A DNA stretch of 64,000 nt, from contig JAMPIC010000008.1 in assembly GCA_023663025.1 (NCBI GenBank), positions 1 to 64,000 on the forward strand, written 5' to 3'. The stretch is from Prevotella sp. (lineage in GTDB: Bacteria; Bacillota; Clostridia; Oscillospirales; Ruminococcaceae). Shown one piece after another: positions 16,696 to 24,409 of the stretch. Every line of letters starts with the position of its first letter. Within the stretch, counting starts at the first letter, position 1. The notes beneath the pieces are model-generated. The model was not told the origin of the DNA. It ran no database searches and was given only the letters and a program-made list of their open reading frames with translations. A program made the position numbers and the translations under genes.

Positions 16696-17162
16696 AAATC
16701 GAAAGCAGCGCCGCAACGGTATTGGAACAGCTTCAAAAACCGCAGACTGTCGGGGAAAAAGGCGGAGAAATCCCCGAAAACAAGTCCGCAAACGCCGCGG
16801 GCAGGGACGAGTATGTCCCGTCCGAAAAAGACAAGCCGATCGGACTTTACGACATATGCAGGGACGAAAACGGCAATCCCGAAATAAGGTTCGATGATCC
16901 GGAAAAGTCCGTCGAGCCTGACGAAACAGGGAAACCGAAAAGCGAAAAGTCACGGTCCGAAGAATGCACCTGCAATACCGATAAGGTAGACAGGGAGCTG
17001 AAGCGGCTTAAGGAAAAAGCCGAACGTCTGGAACAGCGTATCAGAAATACCGCAGACGCGGAAAAGACCGAGGAGCTTCGCAGGCAGCTCGAAAGCCTGC
17101 AAAGCGAGATCGCTCAGAAGGATAACGATTCCTATCGCCGCAGCAGAGCGGAATTTTCTTAA
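16692..17162 (+). CDS. hypothetical hydrophilic coiled-coil protein
   Basis: 156 residues, no signal peptide or membrane segment. GTG start with AAAGGAGGTG six bases upstream. The N-terminal half is charged and probably disordered, with a short conserved-looking element RDEYVPS near residue 37 that recurs in FlxA-like and other clostridial coiled-coil proteins. A CTC pair (CTCN) occurs near residue 94, and residues about 98-145 form a heptad-rich coiled coil ending in AQKDNDSYRRSRAEFS. No enzymatic motif. The strong operator-controlled promoter says it is made on demand. Function unknown. Confidence 0.75.
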   Translation: MKIESSAATVLEQLQKPQTVGEKGGEIPENKSANAAGRDEYVPSEKDKPIGLYDICRDENGNPEIRFDDPEKSVEPDETGKPKSEKSRSEECTCNTDKVDRELKRLKEKAERLEQRIRNTADAEKTEELRRQLESLQSEIAQKDNDSYRRSRAEFS

Positions 17163-17180
17163 AAAACCGTAAACGGCAAA

Positions 17181-17224
17181 GGCTGACAGCGTCTTTGGAA
17201 CGGATACTGTCAGCCGCTTTTTTA
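17181..17224 (+). terminator. terminator of the coiled-coil gene
   Basis: Arms GGCTGACAG (17181-17189) and CTGTCAGCC (17207-17215), then GCTTTTTTT. Confidence 0.85.
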
Positions 17225-17272
17225 TTCTGAAACTGCCCGGCGCGGCAGTAGGTTCCGTCATTCAAAAGCGGG

Positions 17273-17956
17273 TCAATCCCTTGAAACAAGGAACTTTACG
17301 GCGCGCTCAATGCTGTCGCGGGAGTTGCCCCAATCGGCGTCCTTGCCCGTGTTGCGGTAGTCGTACATGGAGCAGTATTTGGAAACGTCCTCATATAAGG
17401 ACGCGATGTATTTTTCGGTAAGTTCCCCCGCAAGCTTGTTAAAGTTTTCCAGATCCGCTTTCTGCAAATACGCGGGAGCAAGGGACAGAAGCAGGTCATA
17501 ATGCGGCAGGCAGATAAATTCCTGCTCGGATAAAAGCATGCGGAAATCCTGCTGACCGTACATTTCAAAGAACGTCCGCATAAGCCGCTCCATGCCCCAA
17601 TCCACCTTTTCGCAGACGAAGCAGGTCTCGTTTATCTCGGAAAGCTTTGCTTTTTTTGCGTTCTTCGGCTCAAAAAGCTTTCTGCGGGAGAAAAGCTGCC
17701 TGTCGACTTCTTCCAGATGAGTTTGCAGCATAAGGGCAAGGGAGAGACGGTTTTTCTGCTTAAGCATCTGCCGGAAATGCGTGTGGCAGAACCCCGCGCG
17801 GTTTGTCTCGATACGCACGTCCGGCTCCATCATAGCCGCGCCCATGATGTACTCAACGGTGCGCTGCTCCAGCATATCCCTCATTCGGCAAATGGGGCAG
17901 CCTTCCTTCGGGTCGAGTATCTCGCTTATTGGTATTGTTAAAATACTTTCACGCAT
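17273..17956 (-). CDS. DUF6062-type cysteine/histidine-rich protein
   Basis: 227 residues, cytosolic. Start chosen at the ATG eight bases after AAAGGAG; two earlier in-frame ATGs overlap the ribosome site. Four paired metal-type motifs are visible: CPIC (near residue 21), FCHTHF (near 60), CFVC (near 112) and ICLPHY (near 153). The spacing CxxC ... CxxH repeated twice suggests a duplicated zinc-binding module. This and the opening RESILTIPISE fit the DUF6062 family of Clostridia, which has no known function. It has its own promoter and no obvious operon partner. Confidence 0.75.
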   Translation of the reverse strand: MRESILTIPISEILDPKEGCPICRMRDMLEQRTVEYIMGAAMMEPDVRIETNRAGFCHTHFRQMLKQKNRLSLALMLQTHLEEVDRQLFSRRKLFEPKNAKKAKLSEINETCFVCEKVDWGMERLMRTFFEMYGQQDFRMLLSEQEFICLPHYDLLLSLAPAYLQKADLENFNKLAGELTEKYIASLYEDVSKYCSMYDYRNTGKDADWGNSRDSIERAVKFLVSRD

Positions 17957-17991
17957 TTGCATGCTCCTTTCGGTAAAGGTTTGCACTTATA

Positions 17992-18020
17992 ATAGTACCA
18001 CTTTTCGGCAGGCTTGTCAA
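17992..18020 (-). promoter_or_regulatory. promoter of the DUF6062-type gene
   Basis: On the minus strand TTGACA (18020-18015), 17-base spacer, TACTAT (17997-17992); leader about 30 bases. Confidence 0.65.
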
Positions 18021-18074
18021 TGCTGTTTTCCAACGATTGGATTTTTGCGGTCATACCGAATTTTGCCGCAAGAA

Positions 18075-18100
18075 AACCGCCTTGAAAATTCAAAGCGGTT
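18075..18100 (-). terminator. terminator downstream of the folT unit
   Basis: Stem AACCGC...GCGGTT with inner TTGAA/TTCAA pairing; on the minus strand followed by TTTTC. It lies after the stop at 18134. Confidence 0.6.
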
Positions 18101-18133
18101 ATGTGCGGGTCAGCTTTCGGAAAAATATTCCGA

Positions 18134-18802
18134 CTATTCGTGAAGTATCAGATCGTCGCCGAAATCTTCTGGGACAAATTCCTGAATGCCGTCGTCTCCC
18201 TCGTTTTCCGCGCCCTCTGCAAGAGCCGCAGCTTCCTCCTCGGAAAGCTCGCTCTCCTCGGGTTCCGGCTCGGGAACATAGTCAATGCCGTGTTCATACA
18301 CCGATGTATAAAATCTGTCCACATGACCGAATATTGCCTCGGAATACTGTTCGCGGAACATTATCATCTCGTCGAGTATCGGACCGAACTTTTCCGGTGA
18401 ACGCGGCTCTCCCGCAGTGGGATCGTAATTGGCTTTGGTATTGGCGTTTTTCCATGCGCGGTTTATCATAGCCAGAATGTACTTGTCTTTTTTCTCCTCA
18501 AGATTTTTCCTGAATTCCGACGGTATCGGCTTTTTGAACGAATAATATTTTTCAAGAGCGATAAGTTCTGTCAAAGCGTCCTGAATAGTGTCCAAATATC
18601 CGAAAAAGGCTTTCGGGCTTTTGGTTGTTGAAATGTTTTCCATCGCCTTGTTAATGCTTTTCATTCTTTTGGAAATATATACCTTTGTCATTTCGTCGAG
18701 AAACTCGTTTGATACCATGAGCTTCTTTTCGCTCGTACCGAAAATAATGTTTTGCAGCTCGACCTGCTTGGTCTTATTTGAGCTGCCCGAAAAAAGAGCC
18801 AT
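18134..18802 (-). CDS. hypothetical protein, acidic C-terminus
   Basis: 222 residues, no signal or membrane helix. The first 150 residues are predicted mostly helical and carry many Lys residues (EKKLMVSNEFLDEM, ISKRMKSINKAMENI). The last about 50 are strongly acidic (EPEPEESELSEEEAAALAEG) and end in EDFGDDLILHE. I do not recognise a family. The gene starts 16 bases after the stop of folT on the same strand, so it is likely co-transcribed with the folate transporter under the THF riboswitch. A functional link to folate is not evident from the sequence. Confidence 0.7.
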   Translation of the reverse strand: MALFSGSSNKTKQVELQNIIFGTSEKKLMVSNEFLDEMTKVYISKRMKSINKAMENISTTKSPKAFFGYLDTIQDALTELIALEKYYSFKKPIPSEFRKNLEEKKDKYILAMINRAWKNANTKANYDPTAGEPRSPEKFGPILDEMIMFREQYSEAIFGHVDRFYTSVYEHGIDYVPEPEPEESELSEEEAAALAEGAENEGDDGIQEFVPEDFGDDLILHE

Positions 18803-18818
18803 TTGGACACATATCCTT

Positions 18819-19382
18819 TCATATTGATTTATGAGTGACCGTACGCCTGTAGACAGCCTTTACCGCGGGCAGAACCGTTACCGTCAGCGGTATAAAGAAC
18901 ACAAGCTCGGCGGCGGATTTTCCGCACCGCAGCCAAAGCTGTTCCGCAGTGCGGGACATATAGCCGTAGTACATCAGTATCGGCGTGTTCAGCAGCAGGG
19001 ATATTATAAGCGAATCCGCAAGCCGCGCGGCTATGGAGAACACCGCCAGCTTGAAGCCGTCTTTTTTGTACAGCAGCGAACCGTAGATAAATCCGGTCAG
19101 CACCGACGTAAGGGACAGCAGCGGCAGAGGCGCCTGACCGCTGATTATACAGCCCGCAAAGTCTCCCGCGATCGCGGAAAGCATAGCCGGCACCGGACCG
19201 AACAGCATTCCCACGGCGGCAAGAGCTGTGAACGAAAAGTTCACCTTGATAAACTCGGTTGGTCTGAACGAGAACATATCCAAAACTATGAAAGCCGCTG
19301 TAAGAATTCCCGTCACGGTAAGGCAGCGGACATTTTTCAGTTCCGCCGCGGAATTTTCAAATTCGGAGAAAAAGCTTTTCAT
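18819..19382 (-). CDS. folT: folate ECF transporter S component
   Basis: A 187-residue integral membrane protein with six hydrophobic helices. It is the substrate-binding (S) subunit of an energy-coupling-factor transporter for folate. Family features are the N-terminal ELKNVRCLTVTGILTAAFIV, the segment FIKVNFSFTALAAVGMLFGP and the AIAGDFAGCII stretch. The ECF module (EcfA1/A2/T) is not in the window, as expected for group II systems with a shared module. The gene is preceded by a THF riboswitch, which supports folate as substrate. Shine-Dalgarno AGGAGG lies seven bases before the ATG. Confidence 0.9.
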   Translation of the reverse strand: MKSFFSEFENSAAELKNVRCLTVTGILTAAFIVLDMFSFRPTEFIKVNFSFTALAAVGMLFGPVPAMLSAIAGDFAGCIISGQAPLPLLSLTSVLTGFIYGSLLYKKDGFKLAVFSIAARLADSLIISLLLNTPILMYYGYMSRTAEQLWLRCGKSAAELVFFIPLTVTVLPAVKAVYRRTVTHKSI

Positions 19383-19387
19383 ATCGG

Positions 19388-19463
19388 AACCTCCTAATAA
19401 TTATGCTAACTGCATAATCGGGAGGAGTTCGTTCTTCCGAAGAATAATGAAAAGCTCCTGTTT
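19388..19463 (-). promoter_or_regulatory. expression platform of the folT riboswitch
   Basis: Two exclusive helices can form on the minus strand. CCTCC (19421-19425 region) can pair with the folT ribosome site GGAGG (19390-19394), closing over a hairpin with arms ATTATGC/GCATAAT (19400-19418). Alternatively CTCCT can pair with the AGGAG at about 19453-19457, freeing the ribosome site. There is no T-run, so control is most likely at translation. The pairing is inferred by eye. Confidence 0.55.
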
Positions 19464-19580
19464 ATGCATTCAGCGGGATGCGGCAAACGCACCGCAAGCG
19501 TCTCCGGGACGCTTTTCGTCAAGGCGGCAACTCCCCGTCCGCCAAGCACTGTACGCGCGTTTGCCTACTCTGTAATGCTG
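19464..19580 (-). ncRNA. tetrahydrofolate (THF) riboswitch
   Basis: The minus-strand transcript shows the conserved AGAGTAG (19571-19565), a P2 helix GGCAAACGC/GCGTTTGCC, GCGTACAGTGC, a GGCGG...CCGCC stem with a G-rich loop, ACGAA, TTGCGGTGCG and the closing CATCCCGCT (19480-19472). P1 can form from GCATT with AATGC. This order matches the THF riboswitch known from clostridial folT and folE genes. It begins only about 10 bases after the pfkA stop; no separate promoter is obvious, so folT may be read from the pfkA transcript. Confidence 0.85.
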
Positions 19581-19588
19581 CGCCGCGA

Positions 19589-20548
19589 TCAGAACGAAAG
19601 CTGATCGGCGATCCTGTAAAGATTTTCGTCGAAAGGCTTCTGCATAGCGAGAGCCTCTTTTATGTCGAAGTCCACGATCTTGCCGTTCTGCATTGCGACA
19701 ACGCGGTTGCCTATGCCCTTGTCAAGCAGATTTACCGCATAGTAGCCCATTTCGCTGGCGACAACTCTGTCGCGGAGCGTGGGGCTTCCGCCTCTCTGAA
19801 CGTGACCCAAAATCGTGGTGCGGGAGTCGATACCCGTCTTTTCGTGGATCTCCCTGGAAATTTCCTCGATGTTGCCCACGCCCTCGGAAACCACTATGAT
19901 AAAGTGCTGTCTTTTGTTTTCCTTGGATTTCTTGATCTTGTTTATGATATCGTCCATGGAGAATTTTACCTCGGGGGTAATGATAGCCATAGCGCCCACG
20001 GCTGTGCCCACGTTAAGGGCGATCCAGCCCGCGTTTCTGCCCATTACCTCGACTACCGAGCAGCGGTCGTGGGACATGGCTGTGTCGCGTATCTTGTCAA
20101 CCATTTCCATGGCTGTGTTCATGGCTGTGTCGTAGCCGATGGTGTACTCGGTGCAGGAGATATCGTTGTCGATAGTTCCGGGCAGACCTATGCAGGGAAC
20201 GCCCGCCTTTGAAAGGTCGGCAGCTCCTCTGAACGAGCCGTCGCCGCCGATTACAACAATGCCCACCAAATTAAGCTCGTCGCACTTCTGCTTTGCTTTC
20301 AGAACGTAATCCCACTCCTTGAATTCCAGACATCTTGCGGTGTAGAGCACCGTACCGCCCCGTGAAATAATGTTGGAAACGTCCCTTGCGCCCAGCTGCA
20401 CCGTCTCGCCGTGGAGCAGACCGTTATAGCCTCTCTTTATGCCGACTACCTCGTAGCCTTTTCCCAGAGCGGCGCGGGTAACGGCTCTTACCGCCGCGTT
20501 CATTCCCGGAGCGTCTCCTCCGCTTGTTAAAACGCCTATTCTTTTCAT
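19589..20548 (-). CDS. pfkA: ATP-dependent 6-phosphofructokinase
   Basis: The glycolytic enzyme that phosphorylates fructose 6-phosphate. 319 residues, the normal bacterial length. Motifs: GGDAPGMNAAVRAV near residue 11, GGDGS near residue 100 for nucleotide binding, the catalytic PGTIDNDI near 124, the effector-site RGYNG segment and ILGHVQRGGSPT near 243. The Gly in GGDGS favours ATP over PPi. It follows dnaE on the same strand, the dnaE-pfkA order seen in many Firmicutes, but has its own consensus promoter in the gap. Confidence 0.97.
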   Translation of the reverse strand: MKRIGVLTSGGDAPGMNAAVRAVTRAALGKGYEVVGIKRGYNGLLHGETVQLGARDVSNIISRGGTVLYTARCLEFKEWDYVLKAKQKCDELNLVGIVVIGGDGSFRGAADLSKAGVPCIGLPGTIDNDISCTEYTIGYDTAMNTAMEMVDKIRDTAMSHDRCSVVEVMGRNAGWIALNVGTAVGAMAIITPEVKFSMDDIINKIKKSKENKRQHFIIVVSEGVGNIEEISREIHEKTGIDSRTTILGHVQRGGSPTLRDRVVASEMGYYAVNLLDKGIGNRVVAMQNGKIVDFDIKEALAMQKPFDENLYRIADQLSF

Positions 20549-20604
20549 ATCTTATTCCTCCAAAATTAATTGAATAAAATTCGGAAACATTGTCATTACC
20601 CCTA

Positions 20605-20633
20605 ATTATACTATTTATGCAAAGTTTTGTCAA
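20605..20633 (-). promoter_or_regulatory. consensus promoter of pfkA
   Basis: On the minus strand TTGACA (20633-20628), 17-base spacer, TATAAT (20610-20605): a perfect match to the vegetative consensus, directly after the dnaE stop. Confidence 0.85.
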
Positions 20634-20642
20634 GCGTTGATT

Positions 20643-23600
20643 TTAACAAATAATGCGCTGTTTTAAGGCAATATTTTCCTTTCCCGCAATTTCCGCGGCG
20701 GCGTCCGCGAAGACGTCGGATATCTTAACTCCCGTTACGGCTTTGGGGACGAGCTTTTTATTCAGGTCGGACAGGTAGAATACCACCCTTGTTCCGCCCG
20801 GGTGAGCCTTGCAGAGATCCAGCAGCTCCCGCATAGCTTCGCTGTCGGAGCGGCATCTTATATAGAGGCTTGCGCTTTCAAGGCTGCGGAGGCAGTCCTC
20901 CGCGCCGGCGATTTGCTCGACGATGATCTTCGGGTCGCCGTCCTTGTAGGACAGCTTCCCGTTTATGCGCACCGCTCTGCCCTTTGCGATAATATCCCTG
21001 TTTGAAGCCAGTATATCCGCGAAAATAATTCCCTCCGCTTCGCCGGTCATATCCTCCAGCGTGACGAAAGCCATCTTTGCGCCGTTCTTTTGGGTGTAAA
21101 GCTTCACGCCCTGCAAAATGCAGAAGGAGGACACTTCGCTGCCGTCCTTCGGCGGGTCAAGCTCGTCGTAAAGCCGCGAAATGTCGGTCATACCGCACAG
21201 TTTCCCGTAGGGACGGTAATCCTCCAGCGGGTGTCCCGAAAGGTACGCGCCCGTGATCTCCTTTTCCATTTCCAGCTTGACGGCAAGTGGATACTCGGGC
21301 AGCCGCTCAAAGGAAAAACCGTCGCCGCCGCTTTCGTCCGTATCGAAAAAGTTTATCTGTCCCTCCATATTTTTCAGCGAGTAGCCCTGCACCGAGCCGA
21401 AAATTTTGCCGTAGTTTTCCAGCATTTCCCTGCGCGTATAGCCGAAGCGGTCGAGCGCACCGCACTTTATCAGGCTTTCCATGGCTCGCTGATTTACGTC
21501 CCTGCCGTTCATACGTCTGCAAAAATCGCTCAAGGACTTGAATTCGCCGCCCCTGTCCCGTTCGTCCAGGATATCGCGTATGGAGTTGTACCCCAGATTT
21601 TTCACCGCCAGCAGCGCGAAGCGTATGCCGTCCGCGGCGGGGGAGAAGCCGAAGCCGCTTTCGTTCACATCGGGACTGAGTATCTTCACGCCGTTTTTGG
21701 AGCACTCCGAGGCGTACTCTAAAATTTTTCCCGTACTTTCAAGAAAAGCCGACATCAGCGCAGCCATGTACTCTTTAAAATAATAATGCTTCAGGTACGC
21801 CGTTTGGTAGGACACATGGGCGTACGCCGCCGCGTGGGACTTGTTGAACGCGTATGAGGCAAAGCTTTCCATCTCGTCGAAAATTTCATTGGCGGTATCG
21901 GACGGCACGCCGTTTTTAGCCGCTCCCGCCACGAAAATTTCACGCTCTTTCAGCATTTCGGCGGTCTTTTTCTTAGCCATGGCGCGGCGCACAAGGTCGG
22001 CTCTGCCGTAGGAATATCCCGCCATTTTGCGGCATATTTCCATGACCTGCTCCTGATAGACGATACAGCCGTAGGTCACGTTGAGAATGTCCTTTAAAAT
22101 GGGGTGCTTAAAGACAACCTTGTCCGGGTCGTGGCGGCACTCGATGTACCTCGGTATGCTGTCCATAGGTCCGGGACGGTACAGCGACAGTACGGCGATA
22201 ATATCCTCGATGGATTCGGGGCGCAGCCTTGTCAGCACCTGCCGTATGCCTGCGCTTTCAAACTGGAACACCCCCGTGGTCTGCCCCCGGGACAGCATTT
22301 CGTACACCTCGGGGTCGTCTATGGGAATTTTGTTGATGTCAAAATCGGGATCTTTCCTGCGGATAAAGCCGGAAGCGTCCCGTATCACGGTAAGGTTGCG
22401 AAGTCCGAGGAAATCCATTTTCAGCAGTCCCAGACGTTCCAAAGCGGTCATGGTGTACTGGGTAACGGTAACATCGCCGTTTTTCTGTACGGGAACGTAA
22501 TCGCTTACGGGCGCGGGACATATGACAACTCCCGCCGCGTGGGTGGAAGCGTGACGGGGCATACCCTCGATCTTCCTCGCCGTATCTATGAGCCTGCGAA
22601 CCGTACCGTCGTTCCTGTAAAGGTTCAGCAGCTCCTCGCTGTCCTTAAGCGCGCCGTCGAGTGTGACGTGCAGACCGTAGGGTATCAGCTTCGACACCTT
22701 GTCCGCCGCCTGATAGGGAATGCCCATTACCCGCGCAACGTCCCGCACCGCGCCCCTTGCCGCCATTGTGCCGAAAGTGATTATCTGCGCCACCCTGTCC
22801 TCGCCGTACTTTTTCACAACGTAGTCGATGACACGCTGTCTGCCCTCGTAGCAGAAGTCTATGTCGAAGTCGGGCATGGACACTCTTTCGGGATTGAGAA
22901 ACCTCTCGAACAGCAAGCCGTACTTCATGGGGTCAACGGAGGTTATGCCTATGCAGTAGGCGGCGACGCTTCCCGCGCCCGAGCCTCTGCCCGGTCCTAC
23001 GGGTATTCCCTGCTCGCGGGCGTAGCGTATAAAGTCCCACACGATAAGGAAGTAGTCCACATATCCCATTTGGATTATCACGCCAATCTCGTATTCAAGC
23101 CTTTCGGCGTACTCCGAGGGGGGATTTTCGCCGTAGCGCTCCGTCAGACCCCTGCGGCACAGCTCCGTAAAGAAGGAAGTGTTGTCCGAAACGCCCTCGG
23201 CGGTAAACCGCGGGAGGAGCAGCTTTCCGAACTCAAAGGTCACATTGCAGCGTTCCGCGATCTTTTCGGTGTTGTCAACGGCGTGGGGGACGTTTGCGAA
23301 AAGCTGCCGCATTTTCTCCTCCGACTTCATATAGAACTCGTTTGTGGGGAACGACAGAGGGTTTGGCTCGCTCAGTGGAGTATTGGTCTGTATTGCGATA
23401 AGAGTGCGCTGGACGTCGGCGTCCTCCTTTAAAATATAGTGAGCGTCGTTGGTAGCCGCGAGGGGAATGCCCGTCTCGGCGGAAAGCCTGTAGAGAAGCG
23501 GAAGTATGCGTATTTCCTCGGAAATACCGTGGTTCTGGACTTCGATATAGAAATTGTCCCTGCCGAAAATTTCCAGATATCGGAGAGCGGCGGTCTTTGC

Positions 23601-24059
23601 GTTGTCATACTCGCCGTTGGCAAGCTTTCGGGGAATTTCCCCCGCGAGACAGCCGGACAGAGCGATAAGTCCCTCGTGGTATTTTTCCAGCAGCTCAATA
23701 TCCGCGCGGGGCTTGCCGTAGAAGCCCTCGGTATAGCTCAGGGAAACAAGCTTTATAAGATTGCGGTAGCCGCCCAGGTCCTTGCACAAAAGCACAAGGT
23801 GGTACGGCTTGCCGTCCCGTCCGTGTTCCCTGTCGAACCTTGTCCGCGGGGCGACGTATACCTCGCAGCCGATTATCGGCTTTACGCCCTGCGAGACAGC
23901 TTCATTGTAAAAATCCACGGCTGCGTACATACAGCCGTGGTCGGTAACGGCGACAGCGGTCTGTCCCAGCTCTTTCGCCCGCGAGACGAGAGGCTTCAGA
24001 CGGCAGGCTCCGTCAAGCAGACTGTATTCGCTGTGCAGATGAAGATGAACGAAGCCCAT
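20643..24059 (-). CDS. dnaE: DNA polymerase III alpha subunit
   Basis: 1138 residues, the length of DnaE-type (not PolC-type) replicative polymerases. The N-terminal PHP domain begins HLHLHSEYSLLDGACRL. The polymerase palm has PDFDIDF near residue 400 with catalytic aspartates, preceded by GPGRGSGAGS. The helix-hairpin-helix and beta-binding regions are in place, and the OB domain near 1000 starts SSFCILQGVKLYTQKNG. It lacks the inserted 3'-5' exonuclease that defines PolC. In Firmicutes DnaE usually extends primers or is error-prone while PolC does the bulk of synthesis; PolC is not in this window. GAGGTGAG precedes the ATG. Confidence 0.97.
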   Translation of the reverse strand: MGFVHLHLHSEYSLLDGACRLKPLVSRAKELGQTAVAVTDHGCMYAAVDFYNEAVSQGVKPIIGCEVYVAPRTRFDREHGRDGKPYHLVLLCKDLGGYRNLIKLVSLSYTEGFYGKPRADIELLEKYHEGLIALSGCLAGEIPRKLANGEYDNAKTAALRYLEIFGRDNFYIEVQNHGISEEIRILPLLYRLSAETGIPLAATNDAHYILKEDADVQRTLIAIQTNTPLSEPNPLSFPTNEFYMKSEEKMRQLFANVPHAVDNTEKIAERCNVTFEFGKLLLPRFTAEGVSDNTSFFTELCRRGLTERYGENPPSEYAERLEYEIGVIIQMGYVDYFLIVWDFIRYAREQGIPVGPGRGSGAGSVAAYCIGITSVDPMKYGLLFERFLNPERVSMPDFDIDFCYEGRQRVIDYVVKKYGEDRVAQIITFGTMAARGAVRDVARVMGIPYQAADKVSKLIPYGLHVTLDGALKDSEELLNLYRNDGTVRRLIDTARKIEGMPRHASTHAAGVVICPAPVSDYVPVQKNGDVTVTQYTMTALERLGLLKMDFLGLRNLTVIRDASGFIRRKDPDFDINKIPIDDPEVYEMLSRGQTTGVFQFESAGIRQVLTRLRPESIEDIIAVLSLYRPGPMDSIPRYIECRHDPDKVVFKHPILKDILNVTYGCIVYQEQVMEICRKMAGYSYGRADLVRRAMAKKKTAEMLKEREIFVAGAAKNGVPSDTANEIFDEMESFASYAFNKSHAAAYAHVSYQTAYLKHYYFKEYMAALMSAFLESTGKILEYASECSKNGVKILSPDVNESGFGFSPAADGIRFALLAVKNLGYNSIRDILDERDRGGEFKSLSDFCRRMNGRDVNQRAMESLIKCGALDRFGYTRREMLENYGKIFGSVQGYSLKNMEGQINFFDTDESGGDGFSFERLPEYPLAVKLEMEKEITGAYLSGHPLEDYRPYGKLCGMTDISRLYDELDPPKDGSEVSSFCILQGVKLYTQKNGAKMAFVTLEDMTGEAEGIIFADILASNRDIIAKGRAVRINGKLSYKDGDPKIIVEQIAGAEDCLRSLESASLYIRCRSDSEAMRELLDLCKAHPGGTRVVFYLSDLNKKLVPKAVTGVKISDVFADAAAEIAGKENIALKQRIIC

Positions 24060-24086
24060 AAACTCACCTCTCAGAAAATAGAAATC

Positions 24087-24126
24087 AGAGGATAGAGGAT
24101 AGAGAGTGAACTATCCTTTATCCTCT
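24087..24126 (-). terminator. long imperfect hairpin before dnaE
   Basis: Arms 24087-24102 and 24111-24126 pair over 16 bases with one mismatch and an 8-base loop; the arms are built from GGATAGA-type repeats. It lies between the 48-residue ORF and dnaE. There is no clean T-run, so partial termination or mRNA stabilisation is equally possible. Confidence 0.45.
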
Positions 24127-24151
24127 TTTATTTTATCTGTTTATTTGCAGA

Positions 24152-24298
24152 TTATTTTTCGTCCTTATTCCCGCTCATTTGCTGAATAAGGTCTTCAATC
24201 TCTTTTAATATTTCTTCTTTATTGTCGCAGTGTTTCGCAATTTTGTGAATCATTACAAGTATTTCCATCATTTGTTTATCAGTCATAACGTTTTCCAT
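24152..24298 (-). CDS. small helical protein, 48 residues
   Basis: ATG with AAAGGA about six bases upstream; product begins MENVMTDKQMMEILVMIH and is amphipathic-helical throughout, ending MSGNKDEK. One Cys and a Lys/Glu-rich second half. It lies between whiA and dnaE, has a consensus promoter of its own, and shows normal codon use, so it is probably real. No family recognised. Confidence 0.6.
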   Translation of the reverse strand: MENVMTDKQMMEILVMIHKIAKHCDNKEEILKEIEDLIQQMSGNKDEK

Positions 24299-24307
24299 TT
24301 ATATCCT

Positions 24308-24345
24308 TTCTGCCGTCCGGCATAATTTCTGCCATTCGGCATAAT
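24308..24345 (-). repeat. two tandem 19-base repeats in a leader
   Basis: TTCTGCCGTCCGGCATAAT (24308-24326) and TTCTGCCATTCGGCATAAT (24327-24345) differ at two positions, and each contains a small inverted repeat (TGCCG/CGGCA type). They fill most of the leader between the promoter and the ribosome site of the 48-residue ORF. Confidence 0.7.
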
Positions 24346-24366
24346 GGTTAAATTATCCACAAGTAT

Positions 24367-24395
24367 ATTATACAGCATATTTAAAAATCTGTCAA
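24367..24395 (-). promoter_or_regulatory. consensus promoter before the small ORF and dnaE
   Basis: On the minus strand TTGACA (24395-24390), 17-base spacer, TATAAT (24372-24367), just after the whiA stop. Confidence 0.85.
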
Positions 24396-24409
24396 GTTTT
24401 TCGGCAAAA

